64,000 nucleotides of DNA from Cordylochernes scorpioides (Eukaryota; Arthropoda; Arachnida; Pseudoscorpiones; Chernetidae). The translations under genes and the position numbers were made by a program. Positions within the stretch are counted from its first letter, which is position 1; every line of letters starts with the position of its first letter. The notes under the pieces were generated by a model. It did not search any database and was not told the origin of the DNA. It saw only the letters and a program-made list of their open reading frames with translations. Positions 21,701 through 31,544 of the stretch are shown here, piece after piece. Location: the NCBI GenBank assembly GCA_030710605.1, contig CP092886.1:52354394-52418393 (forward strand), in the 5' to 3' direction.

Positions 21701-22650
21701 TCTTCTATTTCTTACCATCAAACAACCTCATATAAGGGTTGTAATAAAAATCAACGTCCAGGTTGTCAAAAGGTTCCTCTATTTGACCTTAACGGTCTGA
21801 GAAGCTGTTTGTTTTAGACCTTGGAGGTAGAAAACTGATGGATGGTGCAATCCTGTTTTGTAATTCCATGGCAGAGGCCGCTGTTGGTGCATTATTGGTG
21901 AATAGAGCGTTTGTATTAACGGCAATGGACTGGCGCTCGATGCCGGTGCAAAAGGCTAGGTGGATGGAGTCCTTTGGGGAGGAAAGAACCAGTTTAGGCG
22001 AAGACGCGGCAGAGATGGAAGGTGTCAAGGGGGTCCGTCCGACAGACACAGAACGCTCCTCTGCTCAGACCGAGACTGTAGAGTTTCTGGAGGTCGCGGG
22101 CCCGAAAGGGGTAGTGTCGACACTGTGCTTTGCATGGTGTCCTGATGACGCAGTAGGTGATGCGGCGCGTGTAGAACTCTTTTGTAAATAATCACCAGCT
22201 TGGCAGGGAGTTGAAGGAATTTTACTCATTCATTCAGAAGAAGGAACACCTTACTGTTGCCGGTGGTGGTCATGGTGCAGCCGCTGCTTGGCACATTTTG
22301 ACACAACTCTCCAGTAAGGCCGCGTTCGCGTTTTAGTCCTTTTGGGCAATTGAGAGATTCGCAAATATTATATTTTTTTCTGCCAAATTTCTATATGAAA
22401 AAGCTTTCAGGAGGATGATTCCGAGATGGTGAGGCCCACTTCAAACAGGCTCTCCGCTAATTCGATGCTGGCCAGCTCGACCTGTACCTTGACCTATATC
22501 ATAATCAACTGGTACGTTCGAGGACTTGCCCAGCATCAGTTTCAATGCCTTCAAATATTTTACTGGATTGATATTCGCGCTCCATTCGGCGAAGCATCAT
22601 TGGTCAAATGCCGCTGACGACCTATCTCTGACGAGATCTTGCTGCTGTCT
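21700..22650 (-). pseudogene. Decayed ORF, unidentified, minus strand
   Basis: Minus-strand frames here are longer and more GC-rich than background but are cut by stops. A piece from about 22230 to 22090 starts MSKIPSTPCQAGDYLQ and hits a TGA. The same frame then continues to 21789 (Ser/Pro/Ala-rich), and an earlier piece near 22480-22640 reads KYLKALKLMLGKSSNVPVDY. This looks like one broken gene or retroelement ORF1. No domain is recognised. Confidence 0.35.
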
Positions 22651-24029
22651 GCTTCTCTTGACATACGTTACAGTATCTTTTTTTATATTCCTCGTGTTTG
22701 CTTAGGTGGCATGGTTACAATAGTTTCAGCCTTCGCGATTTTTTTCAGGCTGGAGTTTGGCCTTTTATTTTTGTAATTTATGGTCTTTTCCAGAATTGGA
22801 TTCCTTTCGGAAGCTTCTACTTGGTCCGCTTAATTTTCATCATCCTCATTTATTAAAAGCTTTTTACAATTGTTTGTCAGAGGGAATTTGATATTTACAT
22901 CGGAATTTTTCATCTTTTGATGAATCTCTCTCTCTCGATTACGGAATGATAATTCTAATAGAGAATTAAAGCATCTTTTACTTCAAGGACAGGGCTATTA
23001 TCTATTACCTGGAGGGGATTAGAATTTATAACATTATTGCTCTCCACATTATGGAAAAATGCGTAGCTCGCGCGCAGCGTAGCCGCACGGCTGTGAGAGA
23101 GAAAGCATTAATCAGTATTTTATTTTTAAAATATCAAAATAAATAATATAAATGAAATCTGTCAAAATGTTGTGAGAAAGACCCTTCCTAATCCTTAGGT
23201 TGAGTGTATAAACCGTTATTTCATAAGAGAGATTAAAATAAGTAAATAATCAAGAGCTAGTGCGTGTGTGTAACTTTCTTTCAGAAAAGATAATAGCTCA
23301 AGCCAAAAGAGACTTATTATGGAATTCATTGATCAAGTCAAGTCGGTAAACATCGCCGAGACAACCTTCTAATTGACGTGGTAATTGACCCAGTGCCGGG
23401 CCTCATTAGGACTTGACAGCTGAGGCGAAGCTCCTCTAATCATCCTCAAACTGCCATAACAACTGAAGGAAGAACTCGTTAGAGACGACATCCTTTAGAG
23501 AGAAGACTCTTTTTCTCTTTCTTATAAACCTAGTCATTTGCTTGTACATGGAAGTATTACTATATTCTAGCTCTAGTTTATACTTCTTTGTTTACTAATG
23601 TATTGCGAATAAAATATTCTCGATTTTTGAAGCGCCGAGCTCTTTAAAATAATCACTTTAAAATACAATCATGGCAACATTTATTTATCGAAAACATTTA
23701 TCGTTACTATTGATTTATTAAGTCAGGATTTATTGTGTGATGAGAGGAATATCAATTGATAGACATCTGGACCTATTAGGAGCGTGTTCAATATAAATCA
23801 ACCCGGATACCCTATTATCTATATTAATGCATAGAAGAAATGAATTATTAATATTTTAAGTTTGCAAGTTAAAGTTTTAGTTTGATGAATTCTGAATAGC
23901 TAGCAGTAATATATGTAATATTTTGTGATTCAGCTGGCTCTGTGTTGTAGTGAAAGGCATCGAGAGTAATGCAAGAAACAATAAGGTTTTTATTACGATC
24001 CCTAATACATCATGGTATAAGGTCATGAA
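22651..24029. other. Intergenic, nothing firm
   Basis: A GC-rich 30-bp block at 23052-23085 resembles the leader of the LINE ORF1 unit (16398-16432), and minus-strand fragments are compatible with decayed retroelement sequence. No gene is supported. Confidence 0.35.
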
Positions 24030-24180
24030 AATCATGGTGCGTAGTAAGCGGCTTCTTTTACTACAAATGCACCACGTGTCTATACATGTATACACCAGTT
24101 CGAAATTTATACTTAGATGGTGGCAAAGTTCCTTTCCTTGCTTGCACTTATTGGTGGGGTTGGACTGTTGCAAGAATCAG
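24030..24180 (-). mobile_element. Diverged SINE body fragment
   Basis: It aligns by eye with the body of the SINE at 28395-28680 (shared blocks around GCGGCTTCTTTTACT/GCGACTGCTTTTACT, GCACCACRTGTCTA, TTGCACT..TGG.TCGGGTTGGAC). The tRNA-like head is not recognisable here. Confidence 0.5.
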
Positions 24181-25133
24181 AGTCCATGAAGCAGTTTTCC
24201 ACAGAATTCCCCGGGTTGTGGTATCCGTCCGTTTATACCCCTCCTCCAAAAGAAATGGTTAAATTCGATACTGTGGCTGGTGAACAATTTTGGCACATAG
24301 AGAAAGTTTCGAAAGAATGACGGCCTCAGTTCGAACTTCCCATTATTGTCGAATATCAGGATTCATACTTTGTTACCTGGATTCAGGAATTGCGTCATCT
24401 ACATGTTAATATTAATTCTAATATTTCTCTCTTCCTTTTTCATGCTCACAATTTATCGGCATTTTATTGAATACTCTAGGATGACACGGAGGGAAGGATT
24501 AGAAATTAAAATACATTTTGGACATTTATAACCGATCTGGTATTTTGTATATTGTTCGCTTAGGAGTAATATTCTTGATGCAAGTGTATTTTTATATATT
24601 TCTGCTGTCCTCGAAGCATTGGTTTATAGTTTATTTATAAATATCTTAAATAATAATTCTTCTAATGTACCGAACTTCTAAGCAAAAGAATCCAATATTC
24701 TATATAGTGTGAAGCAATATGGTGGACTGGGTTGGCAAAGGCTCTGGGAGGATGTTTCACTGATAAATCGGGCCCTCTCAGAATTTTTTCTATCGCGGTA
24801 AGGACATTGATATGTTGTTCTATTTGAAAAGAAAAGAAATCGCGCTAAATACTATCACTGTGCGGAGATTGCCATCGCTCCTTGACATCCGCTCCAAGGG
24901 GGAGACCCTCCCAGCATTCCTCTCATACGGAGTGAAATTCACGGTATCAGAGGCAATGACGCGTAAAGCTCATTGCCCTTGAATTCAAAGAATCCTGCAG
25001 ATGACTCCGGGCAGGTGCCTTCCAACACCGAGACAGTTTCTCTTACCACTACGCCCACTGGACCTACGGCTTCCTTCAGTTAACACCACCAACTGTAGCT
25101 GCTGCCTCACCTCCTGCGGTCAACTCAGACCCC
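24181..25133. other. Intergenic; possible decayed coding DNA at 24880-25133
   Basis: The stretch 24980-25133 is GC-richer and reads Thr/Pro-rich peptides in two frames. It lies directly against the left edge of the first duplication copy. No family recognised. Confidence 0.3.
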
Positions 25134-25468
25134 AAATTCCCCTTCTTCGGTTACCCTGGCGTCATTAACATTTTTATAAGGTATAACCTTTTTTTTTCCC
25201 CTGAAATATCTTTCGTATCTGGCCAAATATTCTTTCAAATTTAAAGTCCCGGTAGGAACCAGTGTAATAGAAAATCGAGCCGTGTACTATTAATAAGAAC
25301 TAGAGCAGCTAGTGGCTGCATACCACATTACAGTGTTGGGGAATAGATCACTAAACACAATTAGTTATATACACATCACTGACGTAGTCAAAGGATCCTT
25401 ATAATTCACACAAAAAGGTTAAATCTGGAATTTAAGGTATTAAAACTCAATCTATATATATATGTGTG

Positions 25469-25673
25469 TTTTGAAAATAGAGCCATCCATATTTAATTCA
25501 TTAGATAATAAAAAGGCATATATTGGATTTAATAAAATATTTATTTTGCCAATATACAAAGATAGTGTATACAAAGATATAATGCCTCGATAAAGGTCGG
25601 CGTTTAGCCAGCCGAAATATTGGCAAAATAAATATTTTATTAAATCCAATATATGCCTTTTTTATTATCTAAT
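25469..25673 (+). mobile_element. Short palindromic Penelope-derived repeat (copy 1)
   Basis: Ends: TTTTGAAAATAGAGCCATCC, then ATTAGATAATAAAAAGGCAT; the arms (around 25495-25555 and 25615-25673) are reverse complements. The centre holds a degenerate hammerhead-like core on the plus strand: TCGATAA (25587-25593), GGTCGGC/GCCAGCC stem II with loop GTTTA, GAAA (25614-25617), TATT, and a 4-bp stem I TGCC/GGCA. Core positions 3, 4 and 8 differ from the active consensus. It sits in a TA/TG tract. Confidence 0.65.
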
Positions 25674-26329
25674 ATATATGTGTGTGTAAATATAAGCAGT
25701 TACATGTTTATTCGTATTTTATTCGTTAAGTAATATTGTGCAGTAATTTGGTATATAATGGTTTAACAATTTATTTAGTTTTTCCTTGTTTTTTTTTCTC
25801 CAAGATTTAATATAGGATCACTGTCTATAAACACACCTCTTTTTACTGCCTTGATTTATGTATAATGGCTTGTTTAATTCGTGCCTTCTCAAGCAGTGAC
25901 TGTTTATACAATAGCTCGTTTGCATATTACACCTTCGGTTGAGTGAATTTGTATCACTAAACTTGTTTATTTACAGTTACCTTGAATGTAACAGAAAGAA
26001 AGGTACAATATAAACATAGGCAGTAACATCTTTTGAAGCTACTTCCCCTCATATAATAGATACATCATCAAGCCGTGATTTGTATATCGTAGTTCGAGGG
26101 CGAACTCTCCTAGTACCTTCTAACTAATAAAATCAAAAAGCATCCAGGGCTAAGTTTCTTGCACGATTTTATTTTCTAGCTTTCGGGTTAACATGCCCTT
26201 AAAAGGAGCAACTAGTTGTAAAACATCCAATTTGAGCGTGTATAGTTAGTTGGAAGTTTATACTACTAGTTGCTCCTGCTGAAGGGCATGTTAGCCCAAA
26301 ATCTAGAAAAATAAAATAGTTCATGAAAA

Positions 26330-26648
26330 CTAGCCTGATAACGATGATAATGGCTAAGCTCAAAGGAAAGCACATGGTAAGAATGGCTAAGGTAAAAGGA
26401 AATCACAAGATAAGAATTGCTAAGTTCAAAGGAAAGCACACGATAAGAATGGCTAAGGTTAAAGGAAAGCACACGATAAGAATGGCTAAGGCCAAAGGAA
26501 AGCACACGATAAGAATGGCTAAGGTAAAAGGAAAGCACACGATAAGAATGGATAAGGTCAAAGGAAAGCACATGATAAAAATGGCTAAGATCCAAGAAAA
26601 GCACACGAACGGAGTGGCTAAGGTCAAAGGAAATGAAAATGATTATTA
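26330..26648. repeat. 33-bp minisatellite, about 9 units
   Basis: The unit reads ATGGCTAAGGTCAAAGGAAA plus GCACACGATAAGA (33 bp, 11 codons). The plus strand is open (MAKVKGKHTIR repeats) and so are minus-strand frames, because the unit has no stop. Units vary at all codon positions (GTC, GTA, GCC, TTC, CTC), which argues against protein selection. The homologous array in copy 2 has about 28-29 units. Confidence 0.9.
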
Positions 26649-27654
26649 GAATAATCAAAATATCTTAAGATATGAAGCAACTACTCGAATAAAGCAGACG
26701 TCTGGAGGACACAGGAAGTCTAAAGATTAGTGCATCAATTGGGCGCAATCTTGATGCCCCAAGATTGGTCTTGTTCAGTGCCCTTGGCGCAGCCCAATTT
26801 CTCACTTATTGACTTGGCCTTGATCTAATGAATCTTCTTAATAAGAAGATAACCGAGAATTGCTTGCCTCACCGAATTATTCTATGAGACTCAATATTAT
26901 AAATGACAGCAATTTCATGTATTTCGTAAACATTTTTTTTTTCTCTGTGAGAAATGATGTTCGCTGCCCGTTGTTTTTTTCTTCTTTACGCAATGTCTAA
27001 CTGACAGACCATAGACCTACGCCAACTTTAATCCCATTCTTTTTCAGTCTAGAGAAGGTTTAAGTCTAGGTTTCGATCGATATCCTTTTAGATTCTGGTG
27101 CTTTTAATGAAGATGATATAAATATATTTTTTAATAATTCAGTTGTGTAACTTGTAACAACCTTTTAGGTTAAAGCTAGTCAGTTTGTGTGGTTAGGTTA
27201 ATCGAAATTTCGATAGCTCGAATCAGGAATTGATTCTCATTTTTTTGCACATGCAATATATATAGAATTATAATTTGTCTCATTTTACCTTTTAAAAGAA
27301 AAATAAACAACTACTTTTTTCGGAGGGTGGGGGCGATGAAATTACTTTATATTAAAATAAATTACAATTATTTTATTTTGATGTGTAACGGCAATTCAAT
27401 AAAATAATATATTCAGCATACTTACAATCATAAGGCACTGGCGCGTCATCTTTTCAAGAAATTAAAATATTTAGCATGATTTTTTCTTTTTTTCAAATAA
27501 AAAAAACACTTCTATTGTTCTTATTGCAATGTAATAAAATCAACGATAATCAAACATAAAAATAAATACATTCAATAAACCAGAATATTATATATAAACA
27601 CTTCTATATTCTACTTAGTGCATGATCATTCCATTTAATACATATACATATAAA

Positions 27655-27735
27655 AATAAAGGTCGTCTCTCTCAGAAAAATAGACGCTAAAACGCCATCT
27701 CGTCTAGTTTTCCGGGAGAGGCGACTTTAATTTTA
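27655..27735. repeat. Hairpin MITE, AAAGGTCGYCTCTC ends
   Basis: Arms GGTCGTCTCTC...AAAATAGACG and CGTCTAGTTTTCCGGGAGAG are reverse complements. A copy is at 59527-59608. The same end sequence borders the larger element at 61524-61780. Confidence 0.6.
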
Positions 27736-28248
27736 TGAATCAATTTCCTCCCGACTATATTACCATCTCTCTTCTACATATATGCTTAATTATCAAGATA
27801 TGTGTTGAAATATTTTTGAACAATTTTATTTTGAAAATATACATATATTCTTGCCACGTCCTGGGAGGTTGGTTTCATATCAATATTTGATTGTTCAGGT
27901 CTATATTATAGGCATGCTCAGAACGGGTAATCATAAGTAAACGAATGTAATTTCACACAAGAAGGTATTTACAAACATTTCAGAATATCCCAAACAGCCA
28001 TAGAGATATCTGTAAACTAAATATTTACAGTTGAAGTTCTGACTTCACGTGTCTGATGACGATTCACCGAGTATGCCACAACAGAGTATTACTTGTCAAT
28101 ATGTATTATATGTTTTCTTTATATTTAAATACATTTTCATATAGTCATTTTTATTATCTTGTAAAATATCAGTAAAATCCTTAATTTTAACATGTTACAC
28201 TTAAAAAATATTTGTCCACATTAGGATTAGGTCGATTTTGTTTTCACA

Positions 28249-28338
28249 TACAGTTAAACCTGTCTATAGCACCCCCTCTCTATAGCACACTATTTTGGTG
28301 AGTCCCAAGAGGGGGCTCTATAGACAGGTTTAACTGTA
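28249..28338. mobile_element. 90-bp MITE with TA target and CAGTTAAACC ends
   Basis: TA flanks, then TIRs CAGTTAAACCTGTCTATAGC...CCCCTC of about 25 bp at both ends. This fits a Tc1/mariner/pogo-type MITE. Copy 2 lacks this stretch, but the surrounding sequence there is also rearranged, so it is not a clean empty site. Confidence 0.7.
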
Positions 28339-28394
28339 TAATAAAACGAAATATAAAGTGGGTTTTTAAAAATTTTTACTTATCCCTAGTACAC

Positions 28395-28680
28395 GTGGTA
28401 CAGACAATTATAATCATGGTGGGTAGAAGTTGGCGACTGCTTTTACTGTAAGTGCACCACATGTCTACACATGTGAAAATCAGTTCGACTTTGCATTTAC
28501 AAATGTGTCAGTGCCCCGTTTGGTTACTTGCACTCGCTGGTCGGGTTGGACTTTTGAAAATATCGGGGGCCATTGGAGCATTTTTTTAATCAGAAAAAAG
28601 TACCCATTGCGGGATTCGATCCCGGGTCGTAGCGGTCGAAAACCAACGGTTTAGATCACCCTTCCACCGACCCTCCCGTC
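28395..28680 (-). mobile_element. tRNA-derived SINE (copy 1)
   Basis: On the minus strand a tRNA-like head (A box-like TGGAAGGGTGATC, B box GGGATCGAATCC) is followed by a short poly-T-rich linker and a body of about 200 bp. A better preserved head is in the duplicate at 60095-60350 (B box GGTTCGAATCC). A diverged body copy is at 24030-24180. Confidence 0.65.
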
Positions 28681-29161
28681 ATTTAAACTTCTACAAGGAG
28701 GTTTTTTTCGAAATTTCGATGACCGTACATAAGTCGCCTGTGGCGGGAGCAGTCCGCTTATCAGCACTTGAGCGTAAATTTTCTTTTTTTTTTTCTATCT
28801 TGTTCTAGAGCCCCTAAAATATTTATTGATTTTTAAAGCTGCACTTCAAATATAATATCACTACTCACTCACTGCCTATTTTTTCATAGAAGACGTTGAC
28901 GGATATTTCGTAAAAAGAACGTTATTGTGTGTGTGCACACATAAACACATAAAACATATATATATATATATATTGTAGCAGATTATTATTTGTTCTATGA
29001 AAATATTTTAACAATTTCGATATTTGTATTTTGATACACAGTAAAATTTCTCATTGTCCCTCTGCTATTTTTTAGTTGTAATTTGGTTTTACATTAAATA
29101 AATTGCCGTTTAATTCTGAGATTTGTCTTTCCTAATTTTCTACGTTACAATATATATATAT

Positions 29162-29284
29162 ATTAGATAATAAAAAGGCATATATTGGATTTAATAAAAT
29201 ATTGGCAAAATAAATCTTTTATTAAATCCAATATATGCCTTTTTATTATCTAATGAATTAAATATGGATTGCTCTATTTTCAAA
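29162..29284 (-). mobile_element. Short palindromic Penelope-derived repeat, copy-1-specific insertion
   Basis: Arms ATTAGATAATAAAAAGGCAT...TTTAATAAAAT and their complement form an almost perfect hairpin. One side continues to TGGATTGCTCTATTTTCAAA, the asymmetric end of the family. Copy 2 has an uninterrupted TA tract at the matching site (60821-60846), so this is an insertion into (TA)n. Confidence 0.75.
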
Positions 29285-29467
29285 AAAAAAAAAAATATAT
29301 ATATATAATAGTTTTTTAAATATTGATTAGCGTAAGTTTTATAATAAATTGATATTGAATTATATTCTCTCTCTCTCTTGATCTAACTCAGATTCCTGTA
29401 GCGTATTAAAGTCGTAAACTATCTGGGTGGGTCTTTAGACATAATGCTTTCAGAATTATATATATAA

Positions 29468-29692
29468 TTTTGAAAATAGAGCATACCATTAATAAATCTT
29501 TATTTAAAAAGGTATATATTGGATCAAAATATCATATATTTTACCAATATATAAGTTGGCTGAACGCCAACCTTTATCAAGGTATCATATAATTAATATT
29601 TTATAACACCTTGATAAAGGTTGGCGTTCAGCCAACTGAAATATTGATAAAATAAATGATATTTTGATCCAATATATACCTTTTTAATTGAA
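29468..29692 (+). mobile_element. Palindromic Penelope-derived repeat with two hammerhead-like cores
   Basis: Starts TTTTGAAAATAGAGCATACC, ends at a TA tract. The arms carry AAAAAGGTATATATTGGATC and its complement. Each arm has a core, one per strand: plus-strand TTGATAA (29611-29617) ... GAAA (29638-29641); minus-strand TTGATAA (29574-29580). Duplicate at 61055-61280. Confidence 0.7.
29609..29647 (+). ncRNA. Hammerhead-like core with covarying C3U/G8A
   Basis: TTGATAA, one extra A, a 7-bp stem II (GGTTGGC/GCCAACT, loop GTTCA), then GAAA and TATT. Relative to CUGANGA the third and eighth positions read U and A instead of C and G. In active hammerheads C3 and G8 pair, so the change keeps a pair. 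Probably inactive or weak; may be a fossil. Confidence 0.4.
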
Positions 29693-29717
29693 TATATATA
29701 ATTATGTATATAGAGTA

Positions 29718-29846
29718 GAATTTGGATAATTGAAACGTCCCTAGAAATCGGTCCCTTTTAATCAAAACGTTTTTAATTCGAATTTTTTGATAATTCGAGA
29801 GAAGTTATTTTTATCCCTTGGGCTTCGAATTATCCATGTTCGACAG
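29718..29846. mobile_element. pogo-like MITE, 129 bp (copy 1)
   Basis: TA flanks and TIRs built on TTTGGATAATTGAAACG / TTCGAATTATCC. Same length and position as 61305-61433 in copy 2, so it predates the duplication. Confidence 0.55.
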
Positions 29847-29938
29847 TATTTATATGCATGGAATATAAAACAGAATTATATATATGAAACCAAATAGGTT
29901 TAAAGGGAAGGTTTAATAAGGTTATATTTATATATTTA

Positions 29939-30165
29939 AAGAGACAAGGGTTGCCTCTCCGTCAAAATAGACGTCAAAACTAGACGCCATCTATTGACCG
30001 TCACCGCATACTAGCGGCCTCGTGTCGGTGACAAAGCCAACAACACCGGCTTTGGAAAACTGAAAAGCGTCCACCTAGAGAACATAGTTTCGGGCTAATG
30101 GCCCTCGCCAGCCTAGAGCGGACTGTAAATGTCAATTGGTGGCGTCTAGTTTTGATGTCTATTTA
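29939..30165. mobile_element. Inverted-repeat element, right arm lost (copy 1)
   Basis: Homologue of 61524-61780, with the left arm AAGAGACAAGGGTTGCCTCT and the CGTCAAAACTAGACG block kept. The outer part of the right arm is deleted relative to copy 2. Confidence 0.5.
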
Positions 30166-30677
30166 CATCAAAATCCTCCCGGCAAAATTTCTATCTATAT
30201 TTATATATTTGTATTTTTTATATGCTTTTTTTTTAAAACATGTATGTCAAAGGTTAACAACGAAACTAAGCCTTGAAAGCGGGTGTTATATAAGGCGTCG
30301 ACACTTTCACAGATAATAGACACAATTGAGGTATAGCGAATCATATGCTCTTTAGCCAAAATTTGAAAATAATTAAGGAAGTTGTAAATTTTTTTTATAA
30401 AAAATCGTTTTTCTAAAAGAAATTAGGCTGTAAAAAATAGGTATTTTTAAAAATATATATTTGAAAATAAAAGCGCTATAAAATATATATTATTCTAATT
30501 TTCAGCGATAGAGGGCGCTGATTAAATGATTAAATATTAAAATTAATTTAAAAGTGAATATTTTGATTTTTCCTCAAATTTTTTATTTTATTTATTTTTA
30601 TTTAATATAATCAGTTTCATATCATTAAATATTATTCTCTATAAATAATATATAATATTTCCGAACGAAAAAATATG

Positions 30678-30750
30678 TCCAGGGTAGCCTAGTGGACAAT
30701 GGCATCTGCCCGGTAAGCTGAACACTGTGAGTTCGATTCCCATCCCTGGA
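30678..30750 (+). tRNA. tRNA-like sequence in mobile element (copy 1)
   Basis: Perfect 7-bp acceptor TCCAGGG/CCCTGGA, D arm GCC/GGC, anticodon-like arm around CCCGGTAAGC, B box AGTTCGATTCC. It is followed by the right arm of the palindromic element family (30751-30915). The duplicate at 62270-62341 has a better 5-bp anticodon stem (TCTGC/GCGGA) and, by position, anticodon GGU, but U33 is replaced by C. Probably tRNA-derived mobile DNA, not a decoding tRNA. Confidence 0.5.
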
Positions 30751-31390
30751 CACTTTATTATTCCGTTTATCATTACTCTTTACAATTCATCCTATCATGC
30801 TTCATCGCCTATGTTAGAAATAATCGTTATATTTCTCCTTATAATAAATTTTCGATTTTTCGTTCAAAAGAAATATTTGCGGTGTAACTTTCAAACTTCG
30901 TTCTACAATTATTCTTTATGTAAATATTTTTATATGTACTAATATCAAACAACGAAAAAATAATATTTATAAACAAAACACAAAAAGAAGTAAAACTAAA
31001 GATGGATCAATATTTGCAGGATGGAGTAGTTTGAAAAAAATAAATTTAAAACACATCTTGCATAATTTCGCCGTCACTTTGTCAGCAAAAACAATATCAA
31101 AATTGCATGGTATTTTGAAGAGATAAATAAAACTATTTAAGATCTTTCATATTCATGCGGTTTGATAATCCTATACATTATCATTTCCTTTTGCTTTCTT
31201 TTAACTATAGCAGTTTAGAAAATGAATAAATTAGAGTTTTTTAAGGTAAAAGAGAAAAAAGGTGCGTGTGTGTAAGATTAAGTAGATAAGATATTAGTAA
31301 AAAAATAAAACAAAAAGTCTTACCTTCTCATTGTAAAAAGATTGAACTTCTGATAAAAAATAGAAGAATAAATAAAAGAGAGAGAACTGA
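30751..31390. other. Right arm of tRNA-like element, then intergenic DNA of copy 1
   Basis: 30751-30915 matches the right arm of the element at 13596-14005. The rest is AT-rich and matches 62506-62985. Confidence 0.5.
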
Positions 31391-31422
31391 CATTTATGTA
31401 TATATATATATATATATATAGT

Positions 31423-31544
31423 GTAGAAACTATATAACAAAATTATAACAGTGATTCTAATTTTAAAAAATTTAAGGAGCAAACTGATAATAATGATAAC
31501 TTATATCAGTTAGATTTGATTAGATTAGCAAGCTAAATCTAAAT
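31423..31544. other. Left flank inside the insertion
   Basis: Absent from copy 2. It has a weak resemblance, inverted, to 39741-39870 on the other side (shared TTTAGCTTGCT core), so the palindrome may continue outwards at low identity. Confidence 0.35.

Larger units (their letters stand above)
25134..31422. repeat. Segmental duplication, copy 1
   Basis: Colinear, same orientation, with 56258-63009: matching SINE, MITEs, minisatellite, tRNA-like element and unique spacer DNA in the same order. The true left edge is hidden by the N gap in copy 2. Right of 31422 the match is interrupted by the Naiad palindrome and resumes at 39871-39947. By eye the copies differ by a few percent plus several insertions. 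Confidence 0.9.

Noticed and set aside
26266-26658. 130- and 108-codon frames over the shorter minisatellite
   Set aside because: Same reason as for the copy at 57602-58556.
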